In this document: in pieces, positions 1 through 7,123 of the stretch
Position numbering within the stretch: the first letter of the stretch is position 1
How the letters are laid out: each line of letters opens with the position of its first letter
DNA from: an uncultured Collinsella sp.
Lineage (GTDB): Bacteria > Actinomycetota > Coriobacteriia > Coriobacteriales > Coriobacteriaceae
Reading direction: 5' to 3'
Assembly: GCA_902493515.1 (NCBI GenBank)
Contig: CABUPE010000002.1
Coordinates: 1-64,000 of the forward strand
Length of the DNA: 64,000 nt
Made by a program: the position numbers and the translations under genes
Notes under the pieces: model-generated
Seen by the model: the letters and a program-made list of their open reading frames with translations, nothing else
The model's database searches: none
What the model was told of the DNA's origin: nothing

Positions 1-1
1 G

Positions 2-997
2 AACATCATCGTCACGGGCGGCTGCGGCTTCATCGGCAGCAACTTCGTGCACTACGTCGTGAACAACCACCCGGGCGTCCACGTGACCGTCCTGGACAAG
101 CTGACCTACGCCGGCAACCCCGAGAATATCGCCGGGCTGCCCTCGGACCGCGTGGAGCTCGTCGTGGGCGACATCTGCGACGCGGAGCTGCTGGACAGGA
201 TCGTCCCGGGCCACGACGCCATCGTGCACTACGCCGCAGAGAGCCACAACGACAACTCCATCGCCGACCCCGAGCCGTTCCTGCGCACCAACGTGGAGGG
301 CACTTTCCGCCTGCTGGAGGCCGTCCGCAAGTACGGAATCCGCTACCACCACGTCTCCACCGACGAGGTCTACGGCGACCTGGCGCTCGACGACCCGGCG
401 AAGTTCACCGAGGAGACGCCGTATCACCCGAGCAGCCCGTACTCGAGCACCAAGGCGTCCTCTGACATGCTGGTCCGCGCCTGGACCCGCACCTACGGCC
501 TGCGCACCACGATCTCCAACTGCTCCAACAACTACGGCCCCTACCAGCACGTGGAGAAGTTCATCCCCAGGCAGATCACCAACATCGTCGACGGCGTGCG
601 CCCCAAGCTCTACGGCCGCGGCGAGAACGTCCGCGACTGGATCCACACCGAGGACCACTCCTCGGCCGTCTGGGACATCCTCACCAAGGGCCGCACGGGG
701 GAGACCTACCTCATCGGGGCCGACGGCGAGAGGGACAACATCACGGTCCTGCGCATGATCCTGGAGGCCATGGGGCGCGACCCCGAGGACTTCGACTGGG
801 TCGCCGACCGCCCCGGCCACGACCGCCGCTACGCCATCGACTCCACCAAGCTGCAGCGCGAGCTCGGCTGGAGGCCGGCCCACACCGACTTCGCCGAGGG
901 GCTCAAGCAGACGATCGACTGGTACGTCGCCAACGAGTCCTGGTGGCGCCCCGCCAAGGAGGCCACCGAGGCCAGGTACAGGGCCCAGGGCCAGTAG
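2..997 (+). CDS. rfbB: dTDP-glucose 4,6-dehydratase, 5' end cut by window edge
   Basis: Converts dTDP-glucose to dTDP-4-keto-6-deoxyglucose, the second step of dTDP-rhamnose synthesis, in the cytoplasm. The frame is open from base 2, so the true start lies upstream of the window. The visible N-terminus is already inside the Rossmann motif GGCGFIGSN. The short-chain dehydrogenase triad is visible as STDEVYGDL (Thr, Asp, Glu) and YSSTK (Tyr, Lys), followed by NNYGPYQ, all typical of RmlB. The next rhamnose gene starts 14 bases after the stop, so the two are probably cotranscribed. Arginine AGG codons and GC content are higher than in the genes beyond 3.9 kb. Confidence 0.95.
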   Translation, partial: NIIVTGGCGFIGSNFVHYVVNNHPGVHVTVLDKLTYAGNPENIAGLPSDRVELVVGDICDAELLDRIVPGHDAIVHYAAESHNDNSIADPEPFLRTNVEGTFRLLEAVRKYGIRYHHVSTDEVYGDLALDDPAKFTEETPYHPSSPYSSTKASSDMLVRAWTRTYGLRTTISNCSNNYGPYQHVEKFIPRQITNIVDGVRPKLYGRGENVRDWIHTEDHSSAVWDILTKGRTGETYLIGADGERDNITVLRMILEAMGRDPEDFDWVADRPGHDRRYAIDSTKLQRELGWRPAHTDFAEGLKQTIDWYVANESWWRPAKEATEARYRAQGQ

Positions 998-1011
998 GAG
1001 GGGAGAGAGAC

Positions 1012-2466
1012 ATGGCTGACATCGCATTCGAGAAGGACCTCTCCGTCGCCGAGACCGGCATCGGGGGCCTGAAGGTCGTCGACCTCGCCGTCCACGGCGA
1101 CTCGCGCGGCTGGTTCAAGGAGAACTGGCAGCGCGCCAAGATGACCGCCCTGGGCATCCCGGACCTCAGGGTCGTCCAGAACAACATCTCCTACAACGAC
1201 AGCCGCGGCGTCACCCGCGGCATCCACGCCGAGCCCTGGGACAAGTTCATCTCCGTGGCGCGCGGCAGCGTCTTCGGCGCCTGGGTGGACCTGCGCGAGG
1301 GCAGCGCCACCTACGGGAAGGTGTTCACCTGCACCCTGGACCCGTCCAGGGCCATCTACGTCCCGCGCGGCGTGGGCAACTCCTTCCAGGCCCTGGAGGA
1401 CGGCACCGCCTACACCTACCTGGTGGACGCCCACTGGTCGCTGGAGCTCAAGAAGACCTACACCTTCGTGAACCTCGCCGACCCCGAGCTCGCCATCGAG
1501 TGGCCGATCCCGCTCGATGAGGCCACTGTATCCGAGGCGGACCTGAACCACCCGATGCTCAGGGACGTCGTCCCGATGGCGCCCAAGAGGACGCTCGTCA
1601 CCGGCTGCAACGGCCAGCTGGGCCATGCTGTGCGCAGGCTGGCGGAGGAGCGCGGCGTCGCCAAGGACTTCGACTTCTGCGACATCGACACCTTCGACAT
1701 GTCCGACCCGGACGCCTACTCAAAATATGACTGGTCGCTTTACGGCACCGTGATCAACTGCGGCGCCTACACGGCGGTCGACAGGGCGGAGACCCCCGAG
1801 GGCCGCGCGACCGCCTGGAAGGCCAACGCGACCGGCCCCGCCCTCCTCGCCCGCACATGCTCTGATCACGGGATCACCCTCGTCCACGTGTCCAGCGACT
1901 ACGTCTTCGACGGCACCGCCGAGGTGCATGACGAGGACGAGCCCCTCAGCCCGCTGTCCGTCTACGGCCAGACCAAGGCCGCCGGCGACATCGCCGTGGC
2001 CGGGTGCCCGCGCCACTACATCATGCGCTCCAGCTGGGTCATCGGCGAGGGCCGCAACTTCGTCAAGACGATGAAGGGCCTGTCCGACCGCGTCGCCGAC
2101 CCCGAGGACGGGCTCGAGCAGGTCACGGTCGTTGACGACCAGCTGGGCCGCCTGACCTTCACGCGCGACATGGCCGAGGCCATCTTCCACGTGCTGGGGA
2201 CGCACGCCCCCTACGGCACCTACGACTGCACCGGCTCCGGCACCGTCAAGTCCTGGGCCGATATCGCCCGCGCCGTCTTCGAGGCCGCCAACGGCAACGG
2301 GGACAGGGTCGTGCCGGTATCGACCGCCGACTACTACGCGAGCGCCGAGGGCCCCGTCGCCCCGCGCCCGGTCCACTCCGCGCTCGACCTGTCCAAGCTC
2401 GAGGCTGCCGGCTTCCACATGCCCGACTGGGAGGAAGAGCTGGGGGAGTACATCAAGACGCTCTAG
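1012..2466 (+). CDS. fused dTDP-4-dehydrorhamnose 3,5-epimerase / reductase (RmlC-RmlD)
   Basis: A 484-residue bifunctional protein for the last two steps of dTDP-L-rhamnose synthesis. Residues about 1-185 are an RmlC cupin: RGIH carries the catalytic His (about residue 72) and WVDLREG follows. The position usually reading AHGF reads GNSF here, as I recall for the actinobacterial fused class. Residues about 192-484 are RmlD: the Rossmann motif VTGCNGQLG, HVSSDYVFDG, and YGQTK (Tyr318, Lys322) of the SDR catalytic pair. The start at 1012 follows GGAGGGGAGAGAGAC; an earlier in-frame start at 943 would overlap rfbB and lacks homology. A strong terminator follows the stop. Confidence 0.93.
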   Translation: MADIAFEKDLSVAETGIGGLKVVDLAVHGDSRGWFKENWQRAKMTALGIPDLRVVQNNISYNDSRGVTRGIHAEPWDKFISVARGSVFGAWVDLREGSATYGKVFTCTLDPSRAIYVPRGVGNSFQALEDGTAYTYLVDAHWSLELKKTYTFVNLADPELAIEWPIPLDEATVSEADLNHPMLRDVVPMAPKRTLVTGCNGQLGHAVRRLAEERGVAKDFDFCDIDTFDMSDPDAYSKYDWSLYGTVINCGAYTAVDRAETPEGRATAWKANATGPALLARTCSDHGITLVHVSSDYVFDGTAEVHDEDEPLSPLSVYGQTKAAGDIAVAGCPRHYIMRSSWVIGEGRNFVKTMKGLSDRVADPEDGLEQVTVVDDQLGRLTFTRDMAEAIFHVLGTHAPYGTYDCTGSGTVKSWADIARAVFEAANGNGDRVVPVSTADYYASAEGPVAPRPVHSALDLSKLEAAGFHMPDWEEELGEYIKTL

Positions 2467-2488
2467 CCGCTATTAACTTTTCGAGAGT

Positions 2489-2519
2489 AAAAGCCGCCGT
2501 TCTTTAACGGCGGCTTTTC
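2489..2519. terminator. bidirectional intrinsic terminator after rmlCD
   Basis: AAAAGCCGCCGTT pairs with AACGGCGGCTTTT around a short loop, with T-rich sequence on the + side and a matching A-run on the left, so it can work on both strands. It would end rmlCD transcription. Before the insertion sequence arrived it probably also ended the convergent glycosyltransferase gene. Confidence 0.85.
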
Positions 2520-2562
2520 TTGTTGGTGGCTATCTGCGCAGTGGTGCCAATAGTATTTTGCG

Positions 2563-2570
2563 GAAGATCT
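2563..2570. repeat. left copy of 8-bp target site duplication
   Basis: GAAGATCT lies directly before the left inverted repeat and recurs at 3925-3932 directly after the right inverted repeat, which is the signature of one transposition event. Confidence 0.88.
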
Positions 2571-2595
2571 GGCTTATAGGACAAAATGTGTGTCC
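2571..2595 (+). repeat. left terminal inverted repeat of the IS
   Basis: A perfect 25-bp reverse complement of 3900-3924. Inside it, GGACA-N7-TGTCC forms a small palindrome that probably belongs to the transposase-binding site. Confidence 0.9.
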
Positions 2596-2601
2596 ACGTT
2601 G

Positions 2602-2632
2602 GGGGCATCGGCGCAGGTCGATGCCCCTTTTT
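2602..2632 (+). terminator. terminator just inside the left end of the IS
   Basis: GGGGCATCG pairs with CGATGCCCC across an 8-base loop and is followed by TTTTT. It points into the element and would stop outside transcription from reaching the transposase gene, a self-restraint device known from several IS families. Confidence 0.72.
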
Positions 2633-2668
2633 CAGCCGTTTAAATTCCGTGCCCGCTTTTAACCGCTC

Positions 2669-2685
2669 GGACAGAATGTGTGTCC
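2669..2685 (+). repeat. subterminal copy of the IS end motif
   Basis: GGACAGAATGTGTGTCC differs by one base from positions 2579-2595 of the left inverted repeat (A to G), and keeps the same GGACA-N7-TGTCC palindrome and the same orientation. It lies 74 bases inside the terminal copy and about 70 bases before the transposase start. Confidence 0.75.
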
Positions 2686-2756
2686 GGTTGCCTATCGTTC
2701 TCGCAGGTAGATAACCTTTTCCGGAACCGTTAAATACCCTTTCGGAAGAGGTGCCC

Positions 2757-3875
2757 ATGAAGGCCGTTTATTGCCCCCACCGCGGCGGTCGGACCAAGCG
2801 CAACGGCAGGACCTCATCGGGGTCCCAGCGCTGGAGGTGCACGGCCTGCGGCGCGTCGACGACGGTGAGGTACGACGACACCGCGGCGAGGCTCGAGGAG
2901 TTCCTCGGGTGGCTCCTCTCCAAGGACTCCCAGGCGGCGATGCCGGGCGGCGGGCGGTCCTTCAGGCGCAGGACGGCCGAGTTCTGGGAGGTCTGGCCGA
3001 TGCCCGTCCCCGACGGCGAGCTGCACCGCGTGCTCCACGTCGACGGGATCCGGGTCGCGCGCGACCTCGCGGTGCTCATATGCCGCAGCGGCGAGAGGGC
3101 GGTCTCCTGGTACATGGCGAGATCGGAGAACCCGGGGGCGTGGTCGGCCCTCATGGCGCCGATCCCGGCGCCCGAGGTGGTCGTCACCGACGGCGGGAGC
3201 GGGTTCGCCAAGGCCGTGCGCGAGACCTGGCCGCGTACCAGGGTCCAGAGGTGCACCTTCCACGCCTTCTCGCAGGTCAAGCGCTACACGACGACGCGGC
3301 CGAAGCTCCAGGCGGGGCGCGAGCTCTACCTCATCGCGCGCGACCTCATGGGCATCGAGACGCTGCACCAGGCCGAGCTCTGGGTCGAGCGCTACCTCGA
3401 CTGGTGCGGGTTCTGGGCCGACTTCCTGGAGGACAGGACCGTGGTGGACGGCAGGAGGGCCTGCACCCACGAGAGGCTGAGGCGGGCGCGCTCGTCGCTG
3501 TCGTCGCCGGTGTCGGCGGGGACGCTGTTCACCCACCTCGGCCCCGCCCTGGCCAAGGCCGGCCCGCTGCCGTCGACCAACAACATGATCGAGGGAGGGG
3601 TGAACTCGCAGCTGAGGGGCGTCCTGCGCAACCACCGGGGGCTGACGTCGGTCAAGCGCGTGAAGGCGGTGTTCTGGTGGTGCCACGCGCACTCGGGGGA
3701 CGCGGGGACGGCGCGCGAGAAGCTCGCCACGATGCCGACCGACGCGGACATCGACTTCCTGTTCAGCGTCTACTCCGCCTCGCCGTCGCGCGAGGACGGA
3801 GGGCCGGAGTGGGGAGACAGGGCCGTGTGGGAGGACCTCCACCACAGGGACCCGTACCCGTTCTGGCTGGATTAA
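2757..3875 (+). CDS. IS1249-type DDE transposase
   Basis: A 372-residue transposase that cuts and joins the ends of the surrounding element. The N-terminus is a zinc-ribbon-like segment (YCPHRGGRTKRNG, then RWRCTACGAS), which is how IS1249-group proteins begin. The catalytic triad is visible in order: Asp in LHVDGIRV, Asp in VVTDGGSGF and Glu in TNNMIEGGVN. RVQRCTFHAF between them matches the IS256/MULE-type core. ATG 2757 is chosen because GAAGAGG ends five bases before it; GTG 2751 in the same frame would overlap that site. No frameshift is seen, so it is probably active. A long second open frame over the same bases is a high-GC shadow. Confidence 0.9.
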   Translation: MKAVYCPHRGGRTKRNGRTSSGSQRWRCTACGASTTVRYDDTAARLEEFLGWLLSKDSQAAMPGGGRSFRRRTAEFWEVWPMPVPDGELHRVLHVDGIRVARDLAVLICRSGERAVSWYMARSENPGAWSALMAPIPAPEVVVTDGGSGFAKAVRETWPRTRVQRCTFHAFSQVKRYTTTRPKLQAGRELYLIARDLMGIETLHQAELWVERYLDWCGFWADFLEDRTVVDGRRACTHERLRRARSSLSSPVSAGTLFTHLGPALAKAGPLPSTNNMIEGGVNSQLRGVLRNHRGLTSVKRVKAVFWWCHAHSGDAGTAREKLATMPTDADIDFLFSVYSASPSREDGGPEWGDRAVWEDLHHRDPYPFWLD

Positions 3876-3899
3876 TGGATGGAAACGGGTGTTCTATCG

Positions 3900-3924
3900 G
3901 GACACACATTTTGTCCTATAAGCC
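3900..3924 (-). repeat. right terminal inverted repeat of the IS
   Basis: An exact 25-bp reverse complement of the left end at 2571-2595, ending in TATAAGCC directly before the GAAGATCT duplication at 3925-3932. Confidence 0.9.
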
Positions 3925-3932
3925 GAAGATCT
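3925..3932. repeat. right copy of 8-bp target site duplication
   Basis: GAAGATCT, identical to 2563-2570. Its last two bases are part of the glycosyltransferase stop codon on the minus strand. Confidence 0.88.
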
Positions 3933-4902
3933 ACCTCTCGCTTGACTTGGTGGAGGAGCGGCCGGGCTGATCGTTATAGGCGTATTTGCTGTACACGTTG
4001 ACCTCCCACTGCTTTTTTTCGACCTTTGCCACGGAATCCAGGATGAATCCGGTCGCAAGGCTCAGACCGCACAGGAACATAAACGAGGCGGCGAGTATGG
4101 CGGTGGGGAAGCGCGGGACGAGGCCGGTCTGAAAGTACTTGATAAAGACAGGAATGCCCAAAGCCAGGCCGATAATCGCGAATAAAAGCGCAACCAGACT
4201 GAAGAACTTCAGCGGGCGGTAGTCCTTGAACAGCGTGCCGATCATCGCAACGACTTTAATGCCGTCGCTCACGGTATTGAGCTTGGACTCGGAACCTTCC
4301 GGACGGTCGCGGTACTCAATGGGCACATCTTTGATGCGCCAGCGGTGGTCGACGGCGTGGATCGAGAGCTCAGTTTCGATCTGGAAGCCCTCGGAAAGCA
4401 CGGGGAAGGTTTTAACGAACGGGCGGCTCATGGCACGGTAGCCGGTCATGACATCATCGAAGCTGTAGCCATAGATCCACTTGATCATCGCGCGGACCAG
4501 ATTGTTGCCAAAGCCGTGGAAGGCACGCTTGTTCTCCTCGGCATAGGTGCCGTTGGAAAGGCGGTCGCCTACGGTCATATCGGCCGTGCCGTTGAGGATG
4601 GGCTCGCAGAGGGCTTTGGCCGCCTCGGCGGGGTAGGTGTCGTCGCCGTCGACCATCAGGTAGCAATCGGCGTCGATATCGCGAAACATCTGGCGGCACA
4701 CGTTGCCCTTTCCCTGACGGGGCTCAAAGCGGACCGTGGCGCCGTGCTCGGTGGCGATGCGTGAAGTATCGTCTGACGAGTTATTGTCATAGACATAGAC
4801 CGTAGCCTGCGGAAGCTCGCGGTGAAAGTCGTCGACGACCTTACCGATTGTGAGCGCTTCGTTGTAGCAGGGGATGATGACGGCGATGGATTCAGAATTC
4901 AC
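3931..4902 (-). CDS. membrane-anchored family 2 glycosyltransferase
   Basis: A 323-residue GT-A glycosyltransferase resembling polyprenyl-phosphate mannosyl/glucosyltransferases (DPM1/GtrB type). It probably moves a sugar from a nucleotide donor to a lipid phosphate at the inner face of the membrane. AVIIPCYNEA opens the fold, VDGDDTYPA carries the metal-binding DxD, and DVMTGYRAMSR is the usual acceptor-side motif. Two C-terminal hydrophobic segments (about residues 230-255 and 265-290) anchor it. The GTG start has AAGGAG eight bases upstream. It is transcribed divergently from the ABC exporter across a 160-base gap, and the IS sits immediately after its stop codon. Exact donor and acceptor cannot be read from sequence. 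Confidence 0.88.
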   Translation of the reverse strand: MNSESIAVIIPCYNEALTIGKVVDDFHRELPQATVYVYDNNSSDDTSRIATEHGATVRFEPRQGKGNVCRQMFRDIDADCYLMVDGDDTYPAEAAKALCEPILNGTADMTVGDRLSNGTYAEENKRAFHGFGNNLVRAMIKWIYGYSFDDVMTGYRAMSRPFVKTFPVLSEGFQIETELSIHAVDHRWRIKDVPIEYRDRPEGSESKLNTVSDGIKVVAMIGTLFKDYRPLKFFSLVALLFAIIGLALGIPVFIKYFQTGLVPRFPTAILAASFMFLCGLSLATGFILDSVAKVEKKQWEVNVYSKYAYNDQPGRSSTKSSER

Positions 4903-5062
4903 TCAATGCTCCTTACACATTCAATCCTTGAAAGTATAGCCGTTTGGGCTTGTCATCCTTAGATGTGGGTTAGTTCTCCAGTTTTGTTGCGCGAATCGTT
5001 TGCAGGGCCGTCGGGTCTATACTGTTCGTTTGTCAACGATTACGAGTAAAGGAGTTGCATCC

Positions 5063-5908
5063 GTGTCGGATCAGACAAAGCAACAAGAAACTCGCAGTCT
5101 GCCTGCGACGTTTGCTAAGAACGAATTTGAGAAGGACGCGTTTATCCTTCGTCAGCTGGTTACCAAGGATTTTAAGATCAAGTATCGCCGTAGCGTTCTG
5201 GGCGTCGCATGGTCGGTGCTCAACCCGCTTCTGATGATGATCGTCATGGCCATCGTGTTCTCGACGATTTTCGCCCAGGGCCGCAATGGCTCGATTACGC
5301 CCGAGATGTACCCGCTGTATTTGATCGTGGGTAACGTCACCTTTGCCGTCATGTCCGAGTCTACGAACCAGGCCCTGACGTCGATCGTGGGTGCTGCCCC
5401 GCTGCTCAAGAAGGTTAAGGTGCACCGCTGGGTCTTCCCAGTACAGAAGGTGCTATTCTCGCTGGTTAACTTTGCCTTCTCGCTGGTTGCCGTTGCCATC
5501 GTTATGCTGTGGTTCCACGTTATGCCTTCTTGGCACCTGATTCTGCTGCCGGTCTGCCTACTGCTGCTTATGTGCTTCTGCATGGGCCTGGGCATGATGC
5601 TCTCCGCCCTCACGGTCTTCTTCCGCGATGTCATGCATCTGTGGAGCGTCGTCATTACGGCGTGGACTTACATTACGCCTATTTTCTGGACGACCGACTT
5701 CGTTGCGCAAATGCCGCATCTCGTGCGCATTCTGGTCTATGCGAACCCCATGTATAACTACCTGCAGTTTATGCGCGATATCTTCCTGTTCCAGACTACG
5801 CCCTCGCTTATGACGTTTGGTATGTGCGTTGCTTGGGCGGTTCTTGCGCTTGTTATTGGCTATACCGTGTTCCATAAGTCCGAGCGCAAGTTCATCCTCT
5901 ACATCTAA
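5063..5908 (+). CDS. polysaccharide ABC transporter permease (Wzm/TagG type)
   Basis: The 281-residue ABC-2 family membrane subunit of an exporter for a lipid-linked surface glycan. The N-terminal amphipathic part ends in KDFKIKYRRSVLGVAWSVLNP, the family hallmark, and about six hydrophobic segments follow. GTG 5063 is preferred because AAAGGAG ends eight bases before it; the longer frame from 5000 has no ribosome site. A TATACT at 5018-5023 is a likely -10 element. The ATPase gene starts 11 bases after its stop, so the two form an operon. With the rhamnose genes nearby, a rhamnose-containing polymer or teichoic-acid-like cargo is likely but not shown. Confidence 0.9.
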   Translation: MSDQTKQQETRSLPATFAKNEFEKDAFILRQLVTKDFKIKYRRSVLGVAWSVLNPLLMMIVMAIVFSTIFAQGRNGSITPEMYPLYLIVGNVTFAVMSESTNQALTSIVGAAPLLKKVKVHRWVFPVQKVLFSLVNFAFSLVAVAIVMLWFHVMPSWHLILLPVCLLLLMCFCMGLGMMLSALTVFFRDVMHLWSVVITAWTYITPIFWTTDFVAQMPHLVRILVYANPMYNYLQFMRDIFLFQTTPSLMTFGMCVAWAVLALVIGYTVFHKSERKFILYI

Positions 5909-5919
5909 GGAGTGCTGTG

Positions 5920-6687
5920 ATGACTGAATCTGTTGTTGATTACAGCGAGCAGCCTCTGGCTGTCGAGGTCGACGACGTCACCATGATCTTTAACATGGCG
6001 TCCGAGTCGCTGACCAACCTCAAGGAGTACTTCATCAAGCTTGCCAAGCACGAGTTGTTCTTTGAGGAGTTTAGGGCGCTCAAGCATATCTCGTTTGATA
6101 TTCATCGTGGCGAGGTCGTGGGTCTGGTTGGCACCAATGGTTCCGGTAAGTCTACGATGCTCAAGATTATCGCCGGTGTGCTTGAGCCTAGCGAGGGCAG
6201 CGTTAAGGTGCACGGTAACATTGCGCCGCTGATTGAGCTTGGTGCCGGCTTTGACCCCGAGCTGACCGCCCGCGAGAACATCTATCTGAACGGCGCCCTG
6301 CTCGGCTATACCAAGGAGTTCATCGACGCCAACTTTGACGGCATTATTGAGTTCGCTGAGCTTCAGAACTTTGTTGATATGCCGCTTAAGAACTTCTCCT
6401 CGGGCATGGTGGCGCGTATCGCCTTTGCAATCGCGACGATTACCGAGCCCGATATTCTGATCGTTGACGAGACGCTGTCCGTCGGTGATGTGTTCTTCCA
6501 GCAGAAGTGCGAGGCCCGCATCCAGCACTTTATCCAGAGCGGCGACGTGACGGTTCTGTTCGTTTCGCACTCCATGGAGCAGGTTGAGCGCATCTGCCAG
6601 CGTGCCGTTTGGATTGAGAAGGGTGACCTTCGCATGGATGGCCCGGTCAGTGAGGTCTGCAAGGCGTATCGCGAGCAGTTCAACTAG
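5920..6687 (+). CDS. polysaccharide ABC transporter ATP-binding protein (Wzt/TagH type)
   Basis: The 255-residue ATPase partner of the upstream permease. Walker A is GTNGSGKST, the signature is the family-typical FSSGM in place of LSGGQ, and Walker B is ILIVDETLSVGD, followed by the H-loop FVSHS. It is the short form without the C-terminal carbohydrate-binding domain found in some Wzt proteins, so substrate recognition must lie elsewhere. ATG 5920 sits seven bases after AAGGAG; GTG 5917 is the alternative. The next feature is a tRNA gene, so this ends the exporter operon. Confidence 0.92.
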   Translation: MTESVVDYSEQPLAVEVDDVTMIFNMASESLTNLKEYFIKLAKHELFFEEFRALKHISFDIHRGEVVGLVGTNGSGKSTMLKIIAGVLEPSEGSVKVHGNIAPLIELGAGFDPELTARENIYLNGALLGYTKEFIDANFDGIIEFAELQNFVDMPLKNFSSGMVARIAFAIATITEPDILIVDETLSVGDVFFQQKCEARIQHFIQSGDVTVLFVSHSMEQVERICQRAVWIEKGDLRMDGPVSEVCKAYREQFN

Positions 6688-6739
6688 GTTATAATTACTT
6701 GCGCTTGGCCGAATTGTTTGGCTGGGCGTGCGGTTATTT

Positions 6740-6816
6740 GCTCCATTAGCTCAGTTGGATAGAGCAGGGGACTTCTAATCCCAAGGTCGACGGTTCGAAT
6801 CCGCCATGGAGCACCA
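6740..6816 (+). tRNA. tRNA-Arg (anticodon TCT), CCA encoded
   Basis: The acceptor arms GCTCCAT and ATGGAGC pair fully. The D arm has TAGCTCAGTTGGATAGAGC, the anticodon loop is CTTCTAA giving TCT (reads AGA), and the T loop is GGTTCGAATCC. Discriminator A and CCA are encoded. The T stem has one A-C mismatch. An intrinsic terminator follows 10 bases later. Confidence 0.95.
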
Positions 6817-6826
6817 TCGTTTATTA

Positions 6827-6857
6827 AGCCTGGACCGCTTGGTGGTCTGGGCTTTTT
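6827..6857 (+). terminator. terminator of tRNA-Arg(TCT)
   Basis: AGCCTGGACC pairs with GGTCTGGGCT (two wobble pairs) around a 7-base loop, followed by TTTTT. Confidence 0.82.
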
Positions 6858-6860
6858 CAC

Positions 6861-7084
6861 ATGCCGGTGTTCTTTGTTCTTGCCGGGTATACGTTTAGGC
6901 CGAAGCCGTGGCGTGAGCTGCTATTGTGCTGCTGATGTGGATTGGTTATACGGCGCGCCAAAGGGGGCTGGAGCCGAGCGTGAGCAAGCCTCTGCTTATG
7001 ACGCTGCCAGCATCGTGGTTCTTCGCGTCAATCGTACGCTGTGCCTGCGATATTGGATTGGCGTACGTGATCAAGAAGGCGTAA
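6861..7084 (+). pseudogene. remnant of an acyltransferase-3 family membrane protein
   Basis: No intact gene fits here, but two reading frames give pieces of what looks like one protein. From 6861 the frame reads MPVFFVLAGYTFRPKPW and ends at a stop near 6922. An in-frame His precedes it, giving the HMPxFFxLxG motif of membrane O-acyltransferases (PF01757). A second frame, from about 6917 to the stop at 7084, reads a hydrophobic C-terminal-like tail (AAIVLLMWIGYTARQ, then DIGLAYVIKKA). A full acyltransferase has about 350 residues, so most of the middle is gone. Surface-glycan acetylation would fit the neighbouring exporter. Short matches make this tentative. Confidence 0.4.
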
Positions 7085-7119
7085 CAAAAGCGGGGAGGAC
7101 CAACTTGGCCCTCCCCGCT
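7085..7119 (-). terminator. terminator after the ATPase/DUF4869 operon
   Basis: On the minus strand AGCGGGGAGG pairs with CCTCCCCGCT around a loop, followed by TTTTG. It lies just past the ATPase stop codon, so the two-gene unit has its own end. Confidence 0.75.
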
Positions 7120-7123
7120 GTAT

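Larger units (their letters stand above)
2571..3924 (+). mobile_element. complete IS1249-type insertion sequence (IS256 family), 1354 bp
   Basis: The element is bounded by perfect 25-bp inverted repeats (2571-2595 and 3900-3924, starting GGCTTATAGGACA) and by an 8-bp duplication GAAGATCT on both sides. It carries one DDE transposase gene on the + strand. Intact ends, an intact gene and an undecayed duplication suggest recent insertion. It landed between the end of rmlCD and the end of the glycosyltransferase gene. The right duplication overlaps that gene's stop codon (complement of 3931-3933), so the coding sequence is unharmed. The family name is from transposase resemblance and is not database-checked. 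Confidence 0.9.

Noticed and set aside
2771..3970. A 399-codon open frame on the + strand within the IS, one frame off the transposase, and a 343-codon antisense frame
   Set aside because: Low-complexity Arg/Gly/Pro sequence typical of frame shadows in GC-rich DNA; the DDE motifs all lie in the other frame.
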